From positions 246,466 through 310,465 of the forward strand of contig NZ_QGGU01000005.1 in NCBI RefSeq assembly GCF_003148745.1: DNA of 64,000 nucleotides, written 5' to 3'. This DNA comes from Pleionea mediterranea. Its GTDB lineage: Bacteria > Pseudomonadota > Gammaproteobacteria > Enterobacterales > Kangiellaceae. Each line of letters begins with the position of its first letter. The first letter of the stretch is position 1. Both the position numbers and the translations under genes were made by a program. The notes under the pieces are model-generated. The model was not told the DNA's origin. It did no database searches and worked only from the letters and a program-made list of their open reading frames with translations. Below are positions 19,017-28,331 of the stretch, one piece after another.

Positions 19017-19715
19017 CTACTTCTTCTTAGCTCGGGGGCCTTTCTTTTTAGGTGCCGGAGCTTCAGCTTCTGTCTGCTGATCTTCACCACCTAAAACTTC
19101 GCCCTTGAAGATCCATACTTTCACACCAATTACACCGTAAGTAGTGTGAGCTTCGGATGTTGCGTAGTCGATATTCGCACGAAGTGTATGAAGAGGCACT
19201 CGACCTTCTCGATACCATTCAGTTCGTGCAATTTCAGCTCCGCCTAAACGGCCGGAAACCTGAATTTTGATACCACCAGCACCTAAACGCATGGAGTTTT
19301 GAACCGCACGTTTCATTGCTCGACGGAACATAACACGACGCTCTAGCTGTTGTGATACGCTGTCGGCAACCAACTGACCGTCTAACTCTGGTTTACGCAC
19401 TTGCTCAATATTAACCTGGGTAGGTAAACCGGTTAGATTTGATAACTTCTTACGAAGCTTCTCTATATCTTCACCTTTTTTACCAATAACAATACCTGGT
19501 CGAGCCGTATGAATAGTGATGCGCAATGCTTTTGCTGGTCGCTCAATTTCAATGCGAGAAACAGACGCCGAAGACAGCTCTTTATTCAACCATTTGCGAA
19601 TTTCGATATCGCTTTCCAGGTTGTCGGCGTAATCTCCACGCTCAGCATACCAAGTTGCATTGTGTTGCTTCACAATCCCTAAACGGATGCCGGTTGGATG
19701 TACTTTCTGACCCAT
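19017..19715 (-). CDS. rpsC: 30S ribosomal protein S3
   Basis: mRNA-entry helicase protein. 232 aa: [19 protein letters not shown], the KH domain [18 protein letters not shown], and [20 protein letters not shown]. Ends in a Pro/Lys-rich tail ([13 protein letters not shown]). Confidence 0.98.
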   Translation of the reverse strand: MGQKVHPTGIRLGIVKQHNATWYAERGDYADNLESDIEIRKWLNKELSSASVSRIEIERPAKALRITIHTARPGIVIGKKGEDIEKLRKKLSNLTGLPTQVNIEQVRKPELDGQLVADSVSQQLERRVMFRRAMKRAVQNSMRLGAGGIKIQVSGRLGGAEIARTEWYREGRVPLHTLRANIDYATSEAHTTYGVIGVKVWIFKGEVLGGEDQQTEAEAPAPKKKGPRAKKK

Positions 19716-19725
19716 TACCTATCTC

Positions 19726-20058
19726 CTACTTTTCCGCGACTTTGACGGTGATGTGGCATGAACGCTTAAAGATGCGATCAGCTCTACCCTTGGCGCGTGG
19801 TTTAATACGCTTAAGTGTTGGGCCTTCATCAACGAACACGGTTGAAACTGTTAATTCATCAATATCAGCACCGTCGTTATGCTCAGCATTAGCAATGGCA
19901 GATTCCAAAATTTTCTTCATCAAACCGGCTGCTTTTTTCGGGCTGAATTGTAGAAGTTGTAATGCTCTTTCCACAGGCAAACCACGAATTTGGTCAGCGA
20001 CCAAACGAGCTTTTTGAGGGGAGATGCGAGCATGCTTTAAAACTGCTTGAGTTTCCAT
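19726..20058 (-). CDS. rplV: 50S ribosomal protein L22
   Basis: Exit-tunnel protein. 110 aa: [19 protein letters not shown] and the tunnel hairpin tip with [17 protein letters not shown], the region altered in macrolide resistance; it reads as standard. Confidence 0.98.
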   Translation of the reverse strand: METQAVLKHARISPQKARLVADQIRGLPVERALQLLQFSPKKAAGLMKKILESAIANAEHNDGADIDELTVSTVFVDEGPTLKRIKPRAKGRADRIFKRSCHITVKVAEK

Positions 20059-20070
20059 GATGACCTCCGC

Positions 20071-20346
20071 CTATCGCTTAGATGATTTATCAGCAACATG
20101 ACCTTTGTAGGTACGCGTTGGTGCAAACTCACCCAACTTGTGACCTACCATGTCTTCTGTAACGAAAACAGGTACATGCTGACGACCGTTATGAACCGCA
20201 ATGGTTAATCCGACCATTTCTGGCGAAACCATAGAGCGGCGAGACCAAGTCTTAATTGGTTTCTTGCTATTTGATTCCAGAGCCGCTTCGACTTTCTTCA
20301 TTAAGTGAAGGTCGATAAATGGGCCTTTCTTAAGTGAACGTGGCAC
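20071..20346 (-). CDS. rpsS: 30S ribosomal protein S19
   Basis: 91 aa, [41 protein letters not shown], and [16 protein letters not shown]. Works with S13 in the head. Confidence 0.98.
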   Translation of the reverse strand: MPRSLKKGPFIDLHLMKKVEAALESNSKKPIKTWSRRSMVSPEMVGLTIAVHNGRQHVPVFVTEDMVGHKLGEFAPTRTYKGHVADKSSKR

Positions 20347-20360
20347 AGTTCTACCCTCTG

Positions 20361-21188
20361 TTATTTCTTATTGCGACGACGGACGATTAGTCTGTCGGTA
20401 CGTTTGTTACTACGAGTCTTCTTGCCCTTAGTTGGCGTACCCCATGGAGATACGGGATGACGGCCACCTGAGGTACGTCCCTCACCACCACCGTGTGGAT
20501 GGTCGACTGGGTTCATAGCAACGCCTCGAACAGTAGGACGAACTCCACGCCACCGTTGTGCACCGGCTTTACCCAGTGAACGAAGCATATGTTCGGCGTT
20601 ACCAACTTCACCAACGGTTGCACGACAATCACCTAACACACGACGTGTTTCGCCAGAGCGAAGACGTAATGTTACGTATGAAGTGCCACGAGCAACGATT
20701 TGTGCGTATGTGCCAGCACTGCGAGCGATTTGAGCGCCTTTACCAGGCTTCATTTCGATACAGTGAACAACAGAACCCACAGGAATGTTGCGCATTGGTA
20801 AAGTGTTACCGGCTTTAATAGGCGCGTGATCACCCGATTGGACTTGATCACCTGCTTTTAAGCCTTTAGGTGCAATGATGTAACGTCGCTCACCATCGGT
20901 ATAAAGAACCAGAGCGATGTTTGCACTGCGATTAGGATCGTATTCCAGGCGTTCAACAGTTGCCGGAATACCATCTTTATTTCGTTTAAAATCAACTAAA
21001 CGGTAGTGTTGACGGTGTCCGCCACCAATGTGACGTACAGTAATACGACCGTTGTTGTTACGACCACCTTTCTTGCTCTTCTTATCCAGAAGTGCGGCGT
21101 GTGGCTTGCCTTTGTGTAAATCAGGGTTAACCACTTTAACGACAAAGCGACGCCCTGCAGAAGTTGGTTTAGCTTTTACAATAGCCAT
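20361..21188 (-). CDS. rplB: 50S ribosomal protein L2
   Basis: Required for subunit joining and near the peptidyl-transferase centre. 275 aa; the signature [20 protein letters not shown] includes the conserved His, and the N-terminus carries [20 protein letters not shown]. Confidence 0.98.
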   Translation of the reverse strand: MAIVKAKPTSAGRRFVVKVVNPDLHKGKPHAALLDKKSKKGGRNNNGRITVRHIGGGHRQHYRLVDFKRNKDGIPATVERLEYDPNRSANIALVLYTDGERRYIIAPKGLKAGDQVQSGDHAPIKAGNTLPMRNIPVGSVVHCIEMKPGKGAQIARSAGTYAQIVARGTSYVTLRLRSGETRRVLGDCRATVGEVGNAEHMLRSLGKAGAQRWRGVRPTVRGVAMNPVDHPHGGGEGRTSGGRHPVSPWGTPTKGKKTRSNKRTDRLIVRRRNKK

Positions 21189-21206
21189 CTTAATTCACCT
21201 CTTCGC

Positions 21207-21500
21207 TTATTCGGCGCCTACAAAGTCGATGTCCTGACCTTCTTTCAGAGACACGTAGGCTTTTTTCCAATTCTTACGACGGCCAGTCATCGCGCCAACA
21301 CGTTTGGTTTTACCCTTCACGTTAAGCGTTCGAACTGTTTCAACCTCTACTTCAAACATGGCTTCAACAGCTTTTTTGATTTCCAGCTTCTTCGCATCTT
21401 TTGCAACTTTAAAAACGAACTGACCGTTTTCGGCATTGATAGTCGCTTTTTCAGAAATGTGAGGTGCCAAAAGCACTTTTGCTAAACGTTCTTGGTTCAT
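21207..21500 (-). CDS. rplW: 50S ribosomal protein L23
   Basis: Docking site for SRP and trigger factor at the tunnel exit. 97 aa: [19 protein letters not shown] and [19 protein letters not shown]. Overlaps rplD by four bases (ATGA). Confidence 0.98.
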   Translation of the reverse strand: MNQERLAKVLLAPHISEKATINAENGQFVFKVAKDAKKLEIKKAVEAMFEVEVETVRTLNVKGKTKRVGAMTGRRKNWKKAYVSLKEGQDIDFVGAE

Positions 21501-22114
21501 CCCAGCATCTCCTCGAATTTCTTAACTGCCGCCACAGTCATCAATACTTTGTCATAAGCAATCAGACTGACAGGATCCACACCTTGAGCATCCAGAACAT
21601 CCACTTTATGGACATTGCGAGAAGCAAGATATAAATTCTCTTCAACGTTTTCAGTTACGATAAGTACGTCTTTCAGTTCGAATTCTTTTAACTTTCCAAC
21701 CAATTCTTTGGTTTTTGGCGCAGATACCGCAAAATCTTCAACAACCACTAAGCGCTCTTGACGAACCAACTCAGATAAGATGGCCTGCATTGCTCCGCGG
21801 TACATCTTCTTGTTTACTTTTTGCGTGTAGTCCTGAGGCTTAGCTGCGAAGGTAACACCACCCGCACGCCAAATAGGACTACGAATTGTACCAGCACGCG
21901 CTCGGCCAGTACCTTTTTGACGCCAAGGTTTCTTACCGCCACCGCTTACTTCACTACGAGTTTTCTGAGCACGAGTACCAGAACGAGTAGCTGCCATATA
22001 AGCGACTACAACCTGATGAACTAATGCTTCATTAAATTCGCGGCCAAAAGCAGTTTCGGAAACTTGTAAAGCTCCACTAGCGTTATTGCCGGGAACAGAT
22101 AAATTAATTTCCAT
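21497..22114 (-). CDS. rplD: 50S ribosomal protein L4
   Basis: Structural protein and, in E. coli, repressor of its own S10 operon through the leader RNA. 205 aa with the extended tunnel loop [20 protein letters not shown] and [17 protein letters not shown]. The presence of a folded leader upstream of rpsJ makes similar control plausible. Confidence 0.98.
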   Translation of the reverse strand: MEINLSVPGNNASGALQVSETAFGREFNEALVHQVVVAYMAATRSGTRAQKTRSEVSGGGKKPWRQKGTGRARAGTIRSPIWRAGGVTFAAKPQDYTQKVNKKMYRGAMQAILSELVRQERLVVVEDFAVSAPKTKELVGKLKEFELKDVLIVTENVEENLYLASRNVHKVDVLDAQGVDPVSLIAYDKVLMTVAAVKKFEEMLG

Positions 22115-22125
22115 TCGTCTTCCCC

Positions 22126-22761
22126 TTAGCCTAACTTAACTGCTGGACGAACAACTACGTCGCCGCCAGTGGCACCAGGTACGGCACCTTTGATTAAAAT
22201 AATGTTGCGATCTGCATCAACACGAACCACTTCTAGTGTTTGTGTTGTCACTTGCTCAGCACCCATATGCCCTGACATCTTTTTACCTTTAAAAACACGC
22301 CCTGGTGATTGGTTCTGACCAATGGATCCTGGTACACGGTGAGAGATCGAGTTACCGTGAGTAGCATCTTGACCACGGAAGTTCCATCGTTTGATGGTAC
22401 CTGCATAGCCTTTACCTTTTGAAGTTCCGGTAACGTCTACTTTTTGGCCTTCTTCGAAGATATCAACTTTGATTTCTCCGCCCAGCTCAAAACCTTCAAT
22501 AGACTCTACGCGGAATTCCCATAATCCACGTCCAGCTTCTACGCCTGCTTTCTTAAAGTGGCCAGCAGCTGCTTTTGTTACACGCGATGCTTTTCGGCTT
22601 CCCGTGGTGACCTGAACAGCTATATAGCCATCTGAGTCTTGTGTTTTAACCTGAGTAATGCGATTGGCTTCGACTTCAATCACAGTTACAGGTATGGATT
22701 CTCCACCTTCTGTAAAAACTCGGGTCATTCCGCATTTGCGGCCTACGATTCCGATTGTCAT
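22126..22761 (-). CDS. rplC: 50S ribosomal protein L3
   Basis: 211 aa, initiates 50S assembly. [20 protein letters not shown] and [20 protein letters not shown]; the Gln in GQNQSPGRV is the residue methylated by PrmB in E. coli. 92 bp separate it from rpsJ. Confidence 0.98.
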   Translation of the reverse strand: MTIGIVGRKCGMTRVFTEGGESIPVTVIEVEANRITQVKTQDSDGYIAVQVTTGSRKASRVTKAAAGHFKKAGVEAGRGLWEFRVESIEGFELGGEIKVDIFEEGQKVDVTGTSKGKGYAGTIKRWNFRGQDATHGNSISHRVPGSIGQNQSPGRVFKGKKMSGHMGAEQVTTQTLEVVRVDADRNIILIKGAVPGATGGDVVVRPAVKLG

Positions 22762-22853
22762 GTTACGGCCCTCTAAATGATGTTGGCTAAACCAACATCT
22801 CTAGTCATGATTCTTTCAGTTATAACGGGTATACAGTTATATCTGGCTTTCGG

Positions 22854-23165
22854 TTATGACAAGCTGATTTGAACGTCAACACCAGCAGCTAAATCAAGCT
22901 TCATTAATGCGTCAACGGTTTTATCAGTTGGTTCTACTATATCTACCAGTCGTTTGTGAGTACGAATTTCGTACTGGTCACGTGCATCTTTATTCACGTG
23001 AGGAGAAATCAGTATGGTGTAACGCTCTTTTCGAGTAGGTAGTGGAATCGGTCCACATACCTGAGCACCAGTACGTTTCGCAGTGTTCACGATTTCTGCA
23101 GTAGACTGATCAATCAACTTGTGGTCGAAAGCTTTGAGTCGAATTCGAATACGCTGCTTTGCCAT
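22854..23165 (-). CDS. rpsJ: 30S ribosomal protein S10
   Basis: First gene of the S10 operon; also NusE, a partner in antitermination. 103 aa from the ATG at 23165, [17 protein letters not shown], with [19 protein letters not shown]. The open frame extends 48 codons further upstream, but GGAG lies ten bases before this ATG and all homologues start here. Confidence 0.98.
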   Translation of the reverse strand: MAKQRIRIRLKAFDHKLIDQSTAEIVNTAKRTGAQVCGPIPLPTRKERYTILISPHVNKDARDQYEIRTHKRLVDIVEPTDKTVDALMKLDLAAGVDVQISLS

Positions 23166-23413
23166 CGCAAAGACACTCCAATTAGTCAATTTATAAAAGT
23201 CAAAAACCGCCCTCTCAAACCTATTGTTGAGAAACGGCAGCTTTACCAGTTCGAACCCCATATCAGGCTCGATTTTCCATCGGCAACAGCGCTTTTGGCT
23301 GTTGCGCATCGATTAAAGCGTCTATCGCTTTGCGACAGCGTGTTCATCGACGTTTCATCCCTGTCCCTACTAAGAGGGCGCGCTATTATAGGGAATGTGC
23401 TTTGTTTAAGCAA
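23166..23413 (-). promoter_or_regulatory. S10 operon promoter and structured leader
   Basis: On the minus strand a perfect -10 TATAAT (23385-23390) with a weak -35 TTGCTT (23408-23413), 17 bp apart, is followed by a GCGCGCC discriminator. That leaves a leader of about 210 nt before rpsJ. Inside it GCAACAGC/GCTGTTGC (23283-23305) forms an 8-bp stem with a 7-nt loop, and a second GCTGT further upstream could compete for the same ACAGC. E. coli has an L4-binding leader at this place; similarity of function is inference. The rest of the 337-bp gap up to 23502 shows no gene. Confidence 0.6.
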
Positions 23414-23502
23414 CACCCAATTCAATATAATTAATGATAATGGCAGAATAACGCTGCGTACTCTGTTTCGGTGTTGTCTTTTTGCAGTCAAATACTAGCA
23501 AC

Positions 23503-24615
23503 TTAAAAGGCTTCTGGCGCAACTGATTGCCCGGGCTGAAGACGCTCGGCACCACGAATAATCACTTTATCGCCTTCATTAAGTTGGTTATTTAATATTG
23601 CCCATCGACCAGACCAGCTCTTAATATCCGCTGTAATTTGTTCGGCGGTATTCTCCTTGGTAACCCGGTACAACACCCACTGACCATTTTTCATCACCAG
23701 AGTGTCTCGATCGACAGCGATTGACAGTTCCGGCTTTGCTTTTGGCAACATTGCCGTAGCGGGCGAACCAACAAGCCAATCAGTATGACTGGCATCAAGA
23801 CGCAACTCCATCATTCTGGAGACAGGATCAGCCACAGGCACCCTTGTTAATAATGGTAACTTTTTTGTTTCGCCGTACACTGCCACTTCAATCTCAAGGC
23901 CATCCGCTAAATAAGACAACAGCTTTACTGGCGCCGCAATAGTAACCACCTTATTGCTATGATCAACCAGCTGTAGCAGTGGCATACCAACCCCCAGATA
24001 CTCACCAACCTGTGCCAGTCGACTCACGATAACCCCTGCAAAAGGCGCTTTCACTTCCGTTAATGCCAGATCACCACTGGCTTTACTCAGTTGCAGCTCG
24101 GCACTTTTTAAATCTTGCAGCAACATTCTAAAGGTGGCCTGCTCTTTCTGATACAGTGACTTGGCAGCATTGTCGCGAGCAATCAGTGATTTTAATCGCT
24201 CTAGTTCCTGTTGTTGAAACGCCAATTCAGCTTTCAGACGCTTCACTTGCGCCTCAGCCTGTTTCTCTGCAATGGCGTAAAGTCGAGGATCCAGTTTTGC
24301 TATAACTTCCTGCTCAGCCACCGCTTTTCCCACAGGCGCAAGCCACTGCACAGCGGCCTGAATTTCTGTGGATATTTTGCTGTTTTTATCACTAATGACG
24401 CTACCGGTTGCTTCCGATACCGGGGCCAGCTGACGCTTTTCCAGAGCGACTACTTTCACTTGTGCAGGCGGCATTGACTGCTCTTGGGCCTTAACCATTG
24501 CAGGAGTAATCATTAGTGTAAACAAGGTTGCCAAAACCTTTGACGACGACTTGATTGACTTAATGCTGTAGCTAGCTCGAACAGCCGATGACCGAGGGTG
24601 TGCTGATGATTTCAT
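23503..24615 (-). CDS. RND efflux periplasmic adaptor (HlyD/AcrA family)
   Basis: 370-aa membrane-fusion protein. After an N-terminal export signal (LATLFTLMITPAMVKAQ) come the barrel-sandwich halves (VQWLAPVGKAVAEQEVIAKLD; LTEVKAPFAGVIVSRLAQVG) around a coiled-coil hairpin rich in Gln, Glu and Lys (about residues 115-180), then a beta-barrel. No lipobox Cys is seen, so it is probably anchored differently from AcrA. It lies downstream of the permease with a 111-bp gap; permease before adaptor is the reverse of acrAB. The natural outer partner would be TolC at 3.1 kb. Confidence 0.88.
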   Translation of the reverse strand: MKSSAHPRSSAVRASYSIKSIKSSSKVLATLFTLMITPAMVKAQEQSMPPAQVKVVALEKRQLAPVSEATGSVISDKNSKISTEIQAAVQWLAPVGKAVAEQEVIAKLDPRLYAIAEKQAEAQVKRLKAELAFQQQELERLKSLIARDNAAKSLYQKEQATFRMLLQDLKSAELQLSKASGDLALTEVKAPFAGVIVSRLAQVGEYLGVGMPLLQLVDHSNKVVTIAAPVKLLSYLADGLEIEVAVYGETKKLPLLTRVPVADPVSRMMELRLDASHTDWLVGSPATAMLPKAKPELSIAVDRDTLVMKNGQWVLYRVTKENTAEQITADIKSWSGRWAILNNQLNEGDKVIIRGAERLQPGQSVAPEAF

Positions 24616-24726
24616 AAATAATCAATTCCAAAGTTGTATCAATGGTTTAGCGCGCTGCGATTAAACCATGTTGTAAAAGCGAATGGTGCATTACCTGATA
24701 GTCTTAAACAAATATCCGAGTGATCA

Positions 24727-27700
24727 TCACACCCTCTGTACCGGATTTTCAGCATGACTGGCCCCATCAAACAATTGCAGCAAGCAAGGCAATAAAATAA
24801 GAGTAAATACTGTCGAAACACTCATACCGCCCACTATCGCGGCCGCCATACCGCGGTAAATTTCACTGCCCGCCCCGGGAAACAATAGTAATGGCAACAT
24901 GCCAAATAAGCTGGTCAGGGTACTCATAAAAATGGGTCTGAGCCGCAGTTTAAGCGCCTGATGAACCGCCTTGTGAACCGACATGCCGCGCTGTTGCGCA
25001 GTACGGGTTTGTGCCACAAGTAAAATCGCATTATTCACCACCAGTCCCAGCAATATAATAAACCCTATCATCCCCAGTAAATCGAGAGGTTGAAAATTAA
25101 TTTCATTCATAATAGCAATGGCCAGTACACCACCGACAGCGGCCAGAGGCAGTGCAATCACAATGATCAATGCATCTTTCAGTGAGCGGAACAAAGCCGC
25201 CAGGATCATCACCAGTAACACGAAGGCCATAATGAAGTTGCTACCAAGTGTGGTAACCGCACGCTCCAAATCTTCTGCACTGCCAGAGTAATAAACCGCA
25301 CCATCTTCCGGCAGCGACTGTACTAATGCAGGCTCAATTTTCTCTTTCAGTTGTTTAATCAAATCTTCCAGCGACATGCCCTCCGGGGGATTGACGGCCA
25401 GTCCGTATCCTCGTTTTCGGTCAAACCGGACAATGGCACTTGGCGCAACAGCCGACTCTATTGTCGTCAGCTCGGATAAAGGGACTATGCCGCCCATAGG
25501 GGTTTTGACCGGTATATCTGCCATTTGTTGCGGCGAATCGAATCGTTTTGATTTCAAAAAGATATCCAGCTGCTTCTTGCCATCAAAGTATTCACCCAGC
25601 CAAACACCCTGTCCTAAGGACATCACTACAGCGGCCAATTGTTGACGCGTCCACCCCACTTCAGCCAGTCGCTTATCGTTTGGTTTAAAACGCAACTCAC
25701 TTGCTTCCGCAAAAGGATCTGGCATTGGATTCGCTGTCGCTCCCGGTATTTGTGACATCACCATGCCCATGCCCTGCATCGCTGCGTTTTTTGCCGCCTC
25801 CAGATCCGACGAGGTTAAACGCATCTCAACACTGTTACTGTCACTGAAGCCACCAAACAAACTGCGCCGCATGGAAAAACCGAACAGATCCGGAATGCCG
25901 CTAATAATATTGGTTTGTACTTCCTGCTGCAGTTTCGTCAAATCAATATCATCCGCGCCATTTAATGCCAGCCAGCCGCCACTGCCCCCCGGAAATGACC
26001 AGAAAAAATAATCCCTTACTTCGGGCGATTTCTCGCCGTCCATATACGGCTGGATACGCGCATCAATCACTTCGGCAATTTCTTTTTTGGCGGTTTGAAT
26101 ATTGGTTCCGGGCGGAAAGAATAAAAAGCTATCAATGGTGTCACGTTTAACGGGTGGTAAGTAATTACTACTAGGCCACAACCCAACAGTAAGAGTAACT
26201 GAGCCCAGCGATAATCCCAAAATCCAGAACCATCGTTTCGCACCGGTGTTGGTTAATTTCATTAACTGATTAGCGCCGCGTTCCCAAACCGTTTCATTTT
26301 GCTCCGGTATTGAAGGAAGCTCTCGCATCAAGAATCGCGCCCCGGTTGGCAGCAGGGTCACTGCCACCAACAAAGAAACGCTGACACCAATGGCGATAGT
26401 TAGCGCCAGATCGGCAAACATTTGTCCTTCGGTATCTTCCAGAAACATAATGGGAATAAATATCGCCACCGTGGTAGCCGTAGAGGCCAATAGCGCGCCC
26501 CATACCTGCTCAGAGCCTTTTTCACTGGCGAACATGGGTTGCTCACCTTTCTCTCTTAACCGGACAATGTTCTCTAATACAACAATTGCCGCGTCGAGTA
26601 CCATGCCGGTAGCAAATGCAAGACCTGCCAGAGAAATCACATTAAGTGATCGGCCTGCAAGCCCAAGCACGATAAAAGTTGTGAGAAGAGACACCGGGAT
26701 AGCCATGGAAATAAGCAGGGTTGCACGCCACTGTCGTAAAAATAACCACAGCACACCAACGGCCAGCAACATACCAATGATCAAATTGCTACCCAGCAAT
26801 GTCATGGAACGTTTGATGTAACGACTTGGATCAAACGAAAACTGAGCTTTTAAGCCACGCTCGGCAAGCACACTTTGGTTCAGTTCGGTGACTGTTTGTT
26901 TAATAGTGTCTAAGGATTTCAACACGTTGGCGTCGTTGGTTTTCTTAACCGACAATCGAAAAGCCGGATGACCATTCTGGTAAATAAAACCGTCTTCACG
27001 TGGTGCCGATATTTGAACCCTGGCCACATCACCCAGGCGCAGTGGCTGACCTTCTCGCCAGGCCAGAATAAGCTGGTTTAATTGTTCCGCTTCGTAGCGC
27101 CCTTTATAACGCAGCGTAAACTGACGTCGACCAACATCAACAAAACCACCGGAAATATCCGCCGACTGACCGATGCGCTGTGACGCCTCGGCCAGATCAA
27201 TACCAAACTCAGCTACCTTGTAGGGATCAAAGACTATTTGTAACTGCTCTCCTAAGCCGCCAGCACCATCATCAAACTCTATTTTTGACACTCCGTAGAG
27301 CGATTGCAGCTGAGGGACTATTTCATCTCGAATGTAAGCCGCGTTTTCCAATCGGGTGTAGGGGCTATTGGGTAATTGCTGAATAAAATACTCAATCAGC
27401 GAATCGTTGGCATCCCCCCATTCGCCCATCATAATTTGCGGTTTTTCTGCGTTGGCAGGTAACGGTTTAAGCCGATTTAACCGGCTGATCACATCGATCA
27501 TGGCACGAGTCATATCGGTTTCGATGGAAAACTCAAGCTGCATAAAACCAAAATTAGATAAGTTCCAGGCAACCAGTTCGGTCATGCCGGGCGTGCCCTG
27601 TAACACCTCTTCGACTTCAACGGTAATTTCAGATTCAACTTCCGCTGGGCTGGCGCCGGGCCAGGCATTGATAATGGTGATCACTGGCTTTTGTATGTTT

Positions 27701-27813
27701 GGCAGAAGCTGTGCGGGTAAACGAATGATTGAAATCACGCCAAGCAATACCAGCAACACTGTTAATACAGCAACCACTGCCGGATGTTGCAAACTGGTTC
27801 GTGTTAATCGCAA
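24727..27813 (-). CDS. RND (HAE1-type) efflux permease
   Basis: 1028-aa inner-membrane exporter of the AcrB/MMPL superfamily. MRLTRTSLQHPAVVAVLTVL opens helix 1; the RND duplication is clear, with FIMAFVLLVMILAALFRSLK starting the second half. The proton-relay helices are unusual: helix 4 reads GMVLDAAIVVLEN (one Asp, the second AcrB Asp is Ala), and helix 10 reads GLVVNNAILLV (AcrB Lys940 is Asn). Translation starts at TTG behind AAGGA. Substrate unknown. Confidence 0.88.
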   Translation of the reverse strand: MRLTRTSLQHPAVVAVLTVLLVLLGVISIIRLPAQLLPNIQKPVITIINAWPGASPAEVESEITVEVEEVLQGTPGMTELVAWNLSNFGFMQLEFSIETDMTRAMIDVISRLNRLKPLPANAEKPQIMMGEWGDANDSLIEYFIQQLPNSPYTRLENAAYIRDEIVPQLQSLYGVSKIEFDDGAGGLGEQLQIVFDPYKVAEFGIDLAEASQRIGQSADISGGFVDVGRRQFTLRYKGRYEAEQLNQLILAWREGQPLRLGDVARVQISAPREDGFIYQNGHPAFRLSVKKTNDANVLKSLDTIKQTVTELNQSVLAERGLKAQFSFDPSRYIKRSMTLLGSNLIIGMLLAVGVLWLFLRQWRATLLISMAIPVSLLTTFIVLGLAGRSLNVISLAGLAFATGMVLDAAIVVLENIVRLREKGEQPMFASEKGSEQVWGALLASTATTVAIFIPIMFLEDTEGQMFADLALTIAIGVSVSLLVAVTLLPTGARFLMRELPSIPEQNETVWERGANQLMKLTNTGAKRWFWILGLSLGSVTLTVGLWPSSNYLPPVKRDTIDSFLFFPPGTNIQTAKKEIAEVIDARIQPYMDGEKSPEVRDYFFWSFPGGSGGWLALNGADDIDLTKLQQEVQTNIISGIPDLFGFSMRRSLFGGFSDSNSVEMRLTSSDLEAAKNAAMQGMGMVMSQIPGATANPMPDPFAEASELRFKPNDKRLAEVGWTRQQLAAVVMSLGQGVWLGEYFDGKKQLDIFLKSKRFDSPQQMADIPVKTPMGGIVPLSELTTIESAVAPSAIVRFDRKRGYGLAVNPPEGMSLEDLIKQLKEKIEPALVQSLPEDGAVYYSGSAEDLERAVTTLGSNFIMAFVLLVMILAALFRSLKDALIIVIALPLAAVGGVLAIAIMNEINFQPLDLLGMIGFIILLGLVVNNAILLVAQTRTAQQRGMSVHKAVHQALKLRLRPIFMSTLTSLFGMLPLLLFPGAGSEIYRGMAAAIVGGMSVSTVFTLILLPCLLQLFDGASHAENPVQRV

Positions 27814-28213
27814 AATGAGAGTCCTTGTACGTTATCTAATTTAGCCTGGCCTCTTGCTATAAGCGATTAGAAGGGACCTTCAAAGCCAACATTTAAGTTA
27901 ATATTTTAAAATGGTAATGGATAAAGAGCAGCCGGTGTCGGTGTGCACAACGCCCAGAGTAAAAACGCCTTGTTTCGACAGTTCAGTTTACCGCTATCAA
28001 TTCATTGGTTACTCATTGAAAAAGTTACAATTTATTTCTTCTGATCCGCGCCTTCACTTTATCATAGAACATTTCATAACGAAGATAACTATCTTATTGA
28101 TAATTATCACTATTATATATTTTCAAAAGCAACTTAAAGCACTCTTGTAGCAGGGTAGCCCTGTCGATTCCAAAGGATTTCTTAATTTGTTCACTTTTCA
28201 AGCAAATTACAAT
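27814..28213. other. Divergent intergenic region, no gene seen
   Basis: About 400 bp between the RND permease and the second EF-G gene. On the minus strand TTGAAG (27878-27883) and TATAGC (27856-27861) are 16 bp apart and could drive the permease. The open frame at 27911-28150 has no start signal, no recognisable motif and a composition like noncoding DNA, so I do not call it. AT-rich, with no repeats of note. Confidence 0.5.
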
Positions 28214-28242
28214 CTACATTCTTATTCAACTAGTGTATAATG
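28214..28242 (+). promoter_or_regulatory. Promoter of the second EF-G gene
   Basis: -35 TCTACA (28214-28219) and a perfect -10 TATAAT (28237-28242), 17 bp apart, followed by GCGCGCC. The coding start is about 80 bp further on, so the gene has a real 5' leader. Confidence 0.6.
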
Positions 28243-28331
28243 CGCGCCTTTCGCGACAAGCGCCCCGAATTCAGAATTATTTTTGACGACATAATTTTAA
28301 CGAAAATTTTTAACGACTATAGAGTAGAACA

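Noticed and set aside
23243..23491. 82-codon minus-strand frame upstream of rpsJ
   Set aside because: It covers the S10 promoter and leader hairpin; Arg-rich but without family resemblance or a ribosome site.
27911..28150. 79-codon open frame in front of the second EF-G gene
   Set aside because: No ribosome site, no motif, codon use unlike the neighbours, and it runs through a divergent promoter region.
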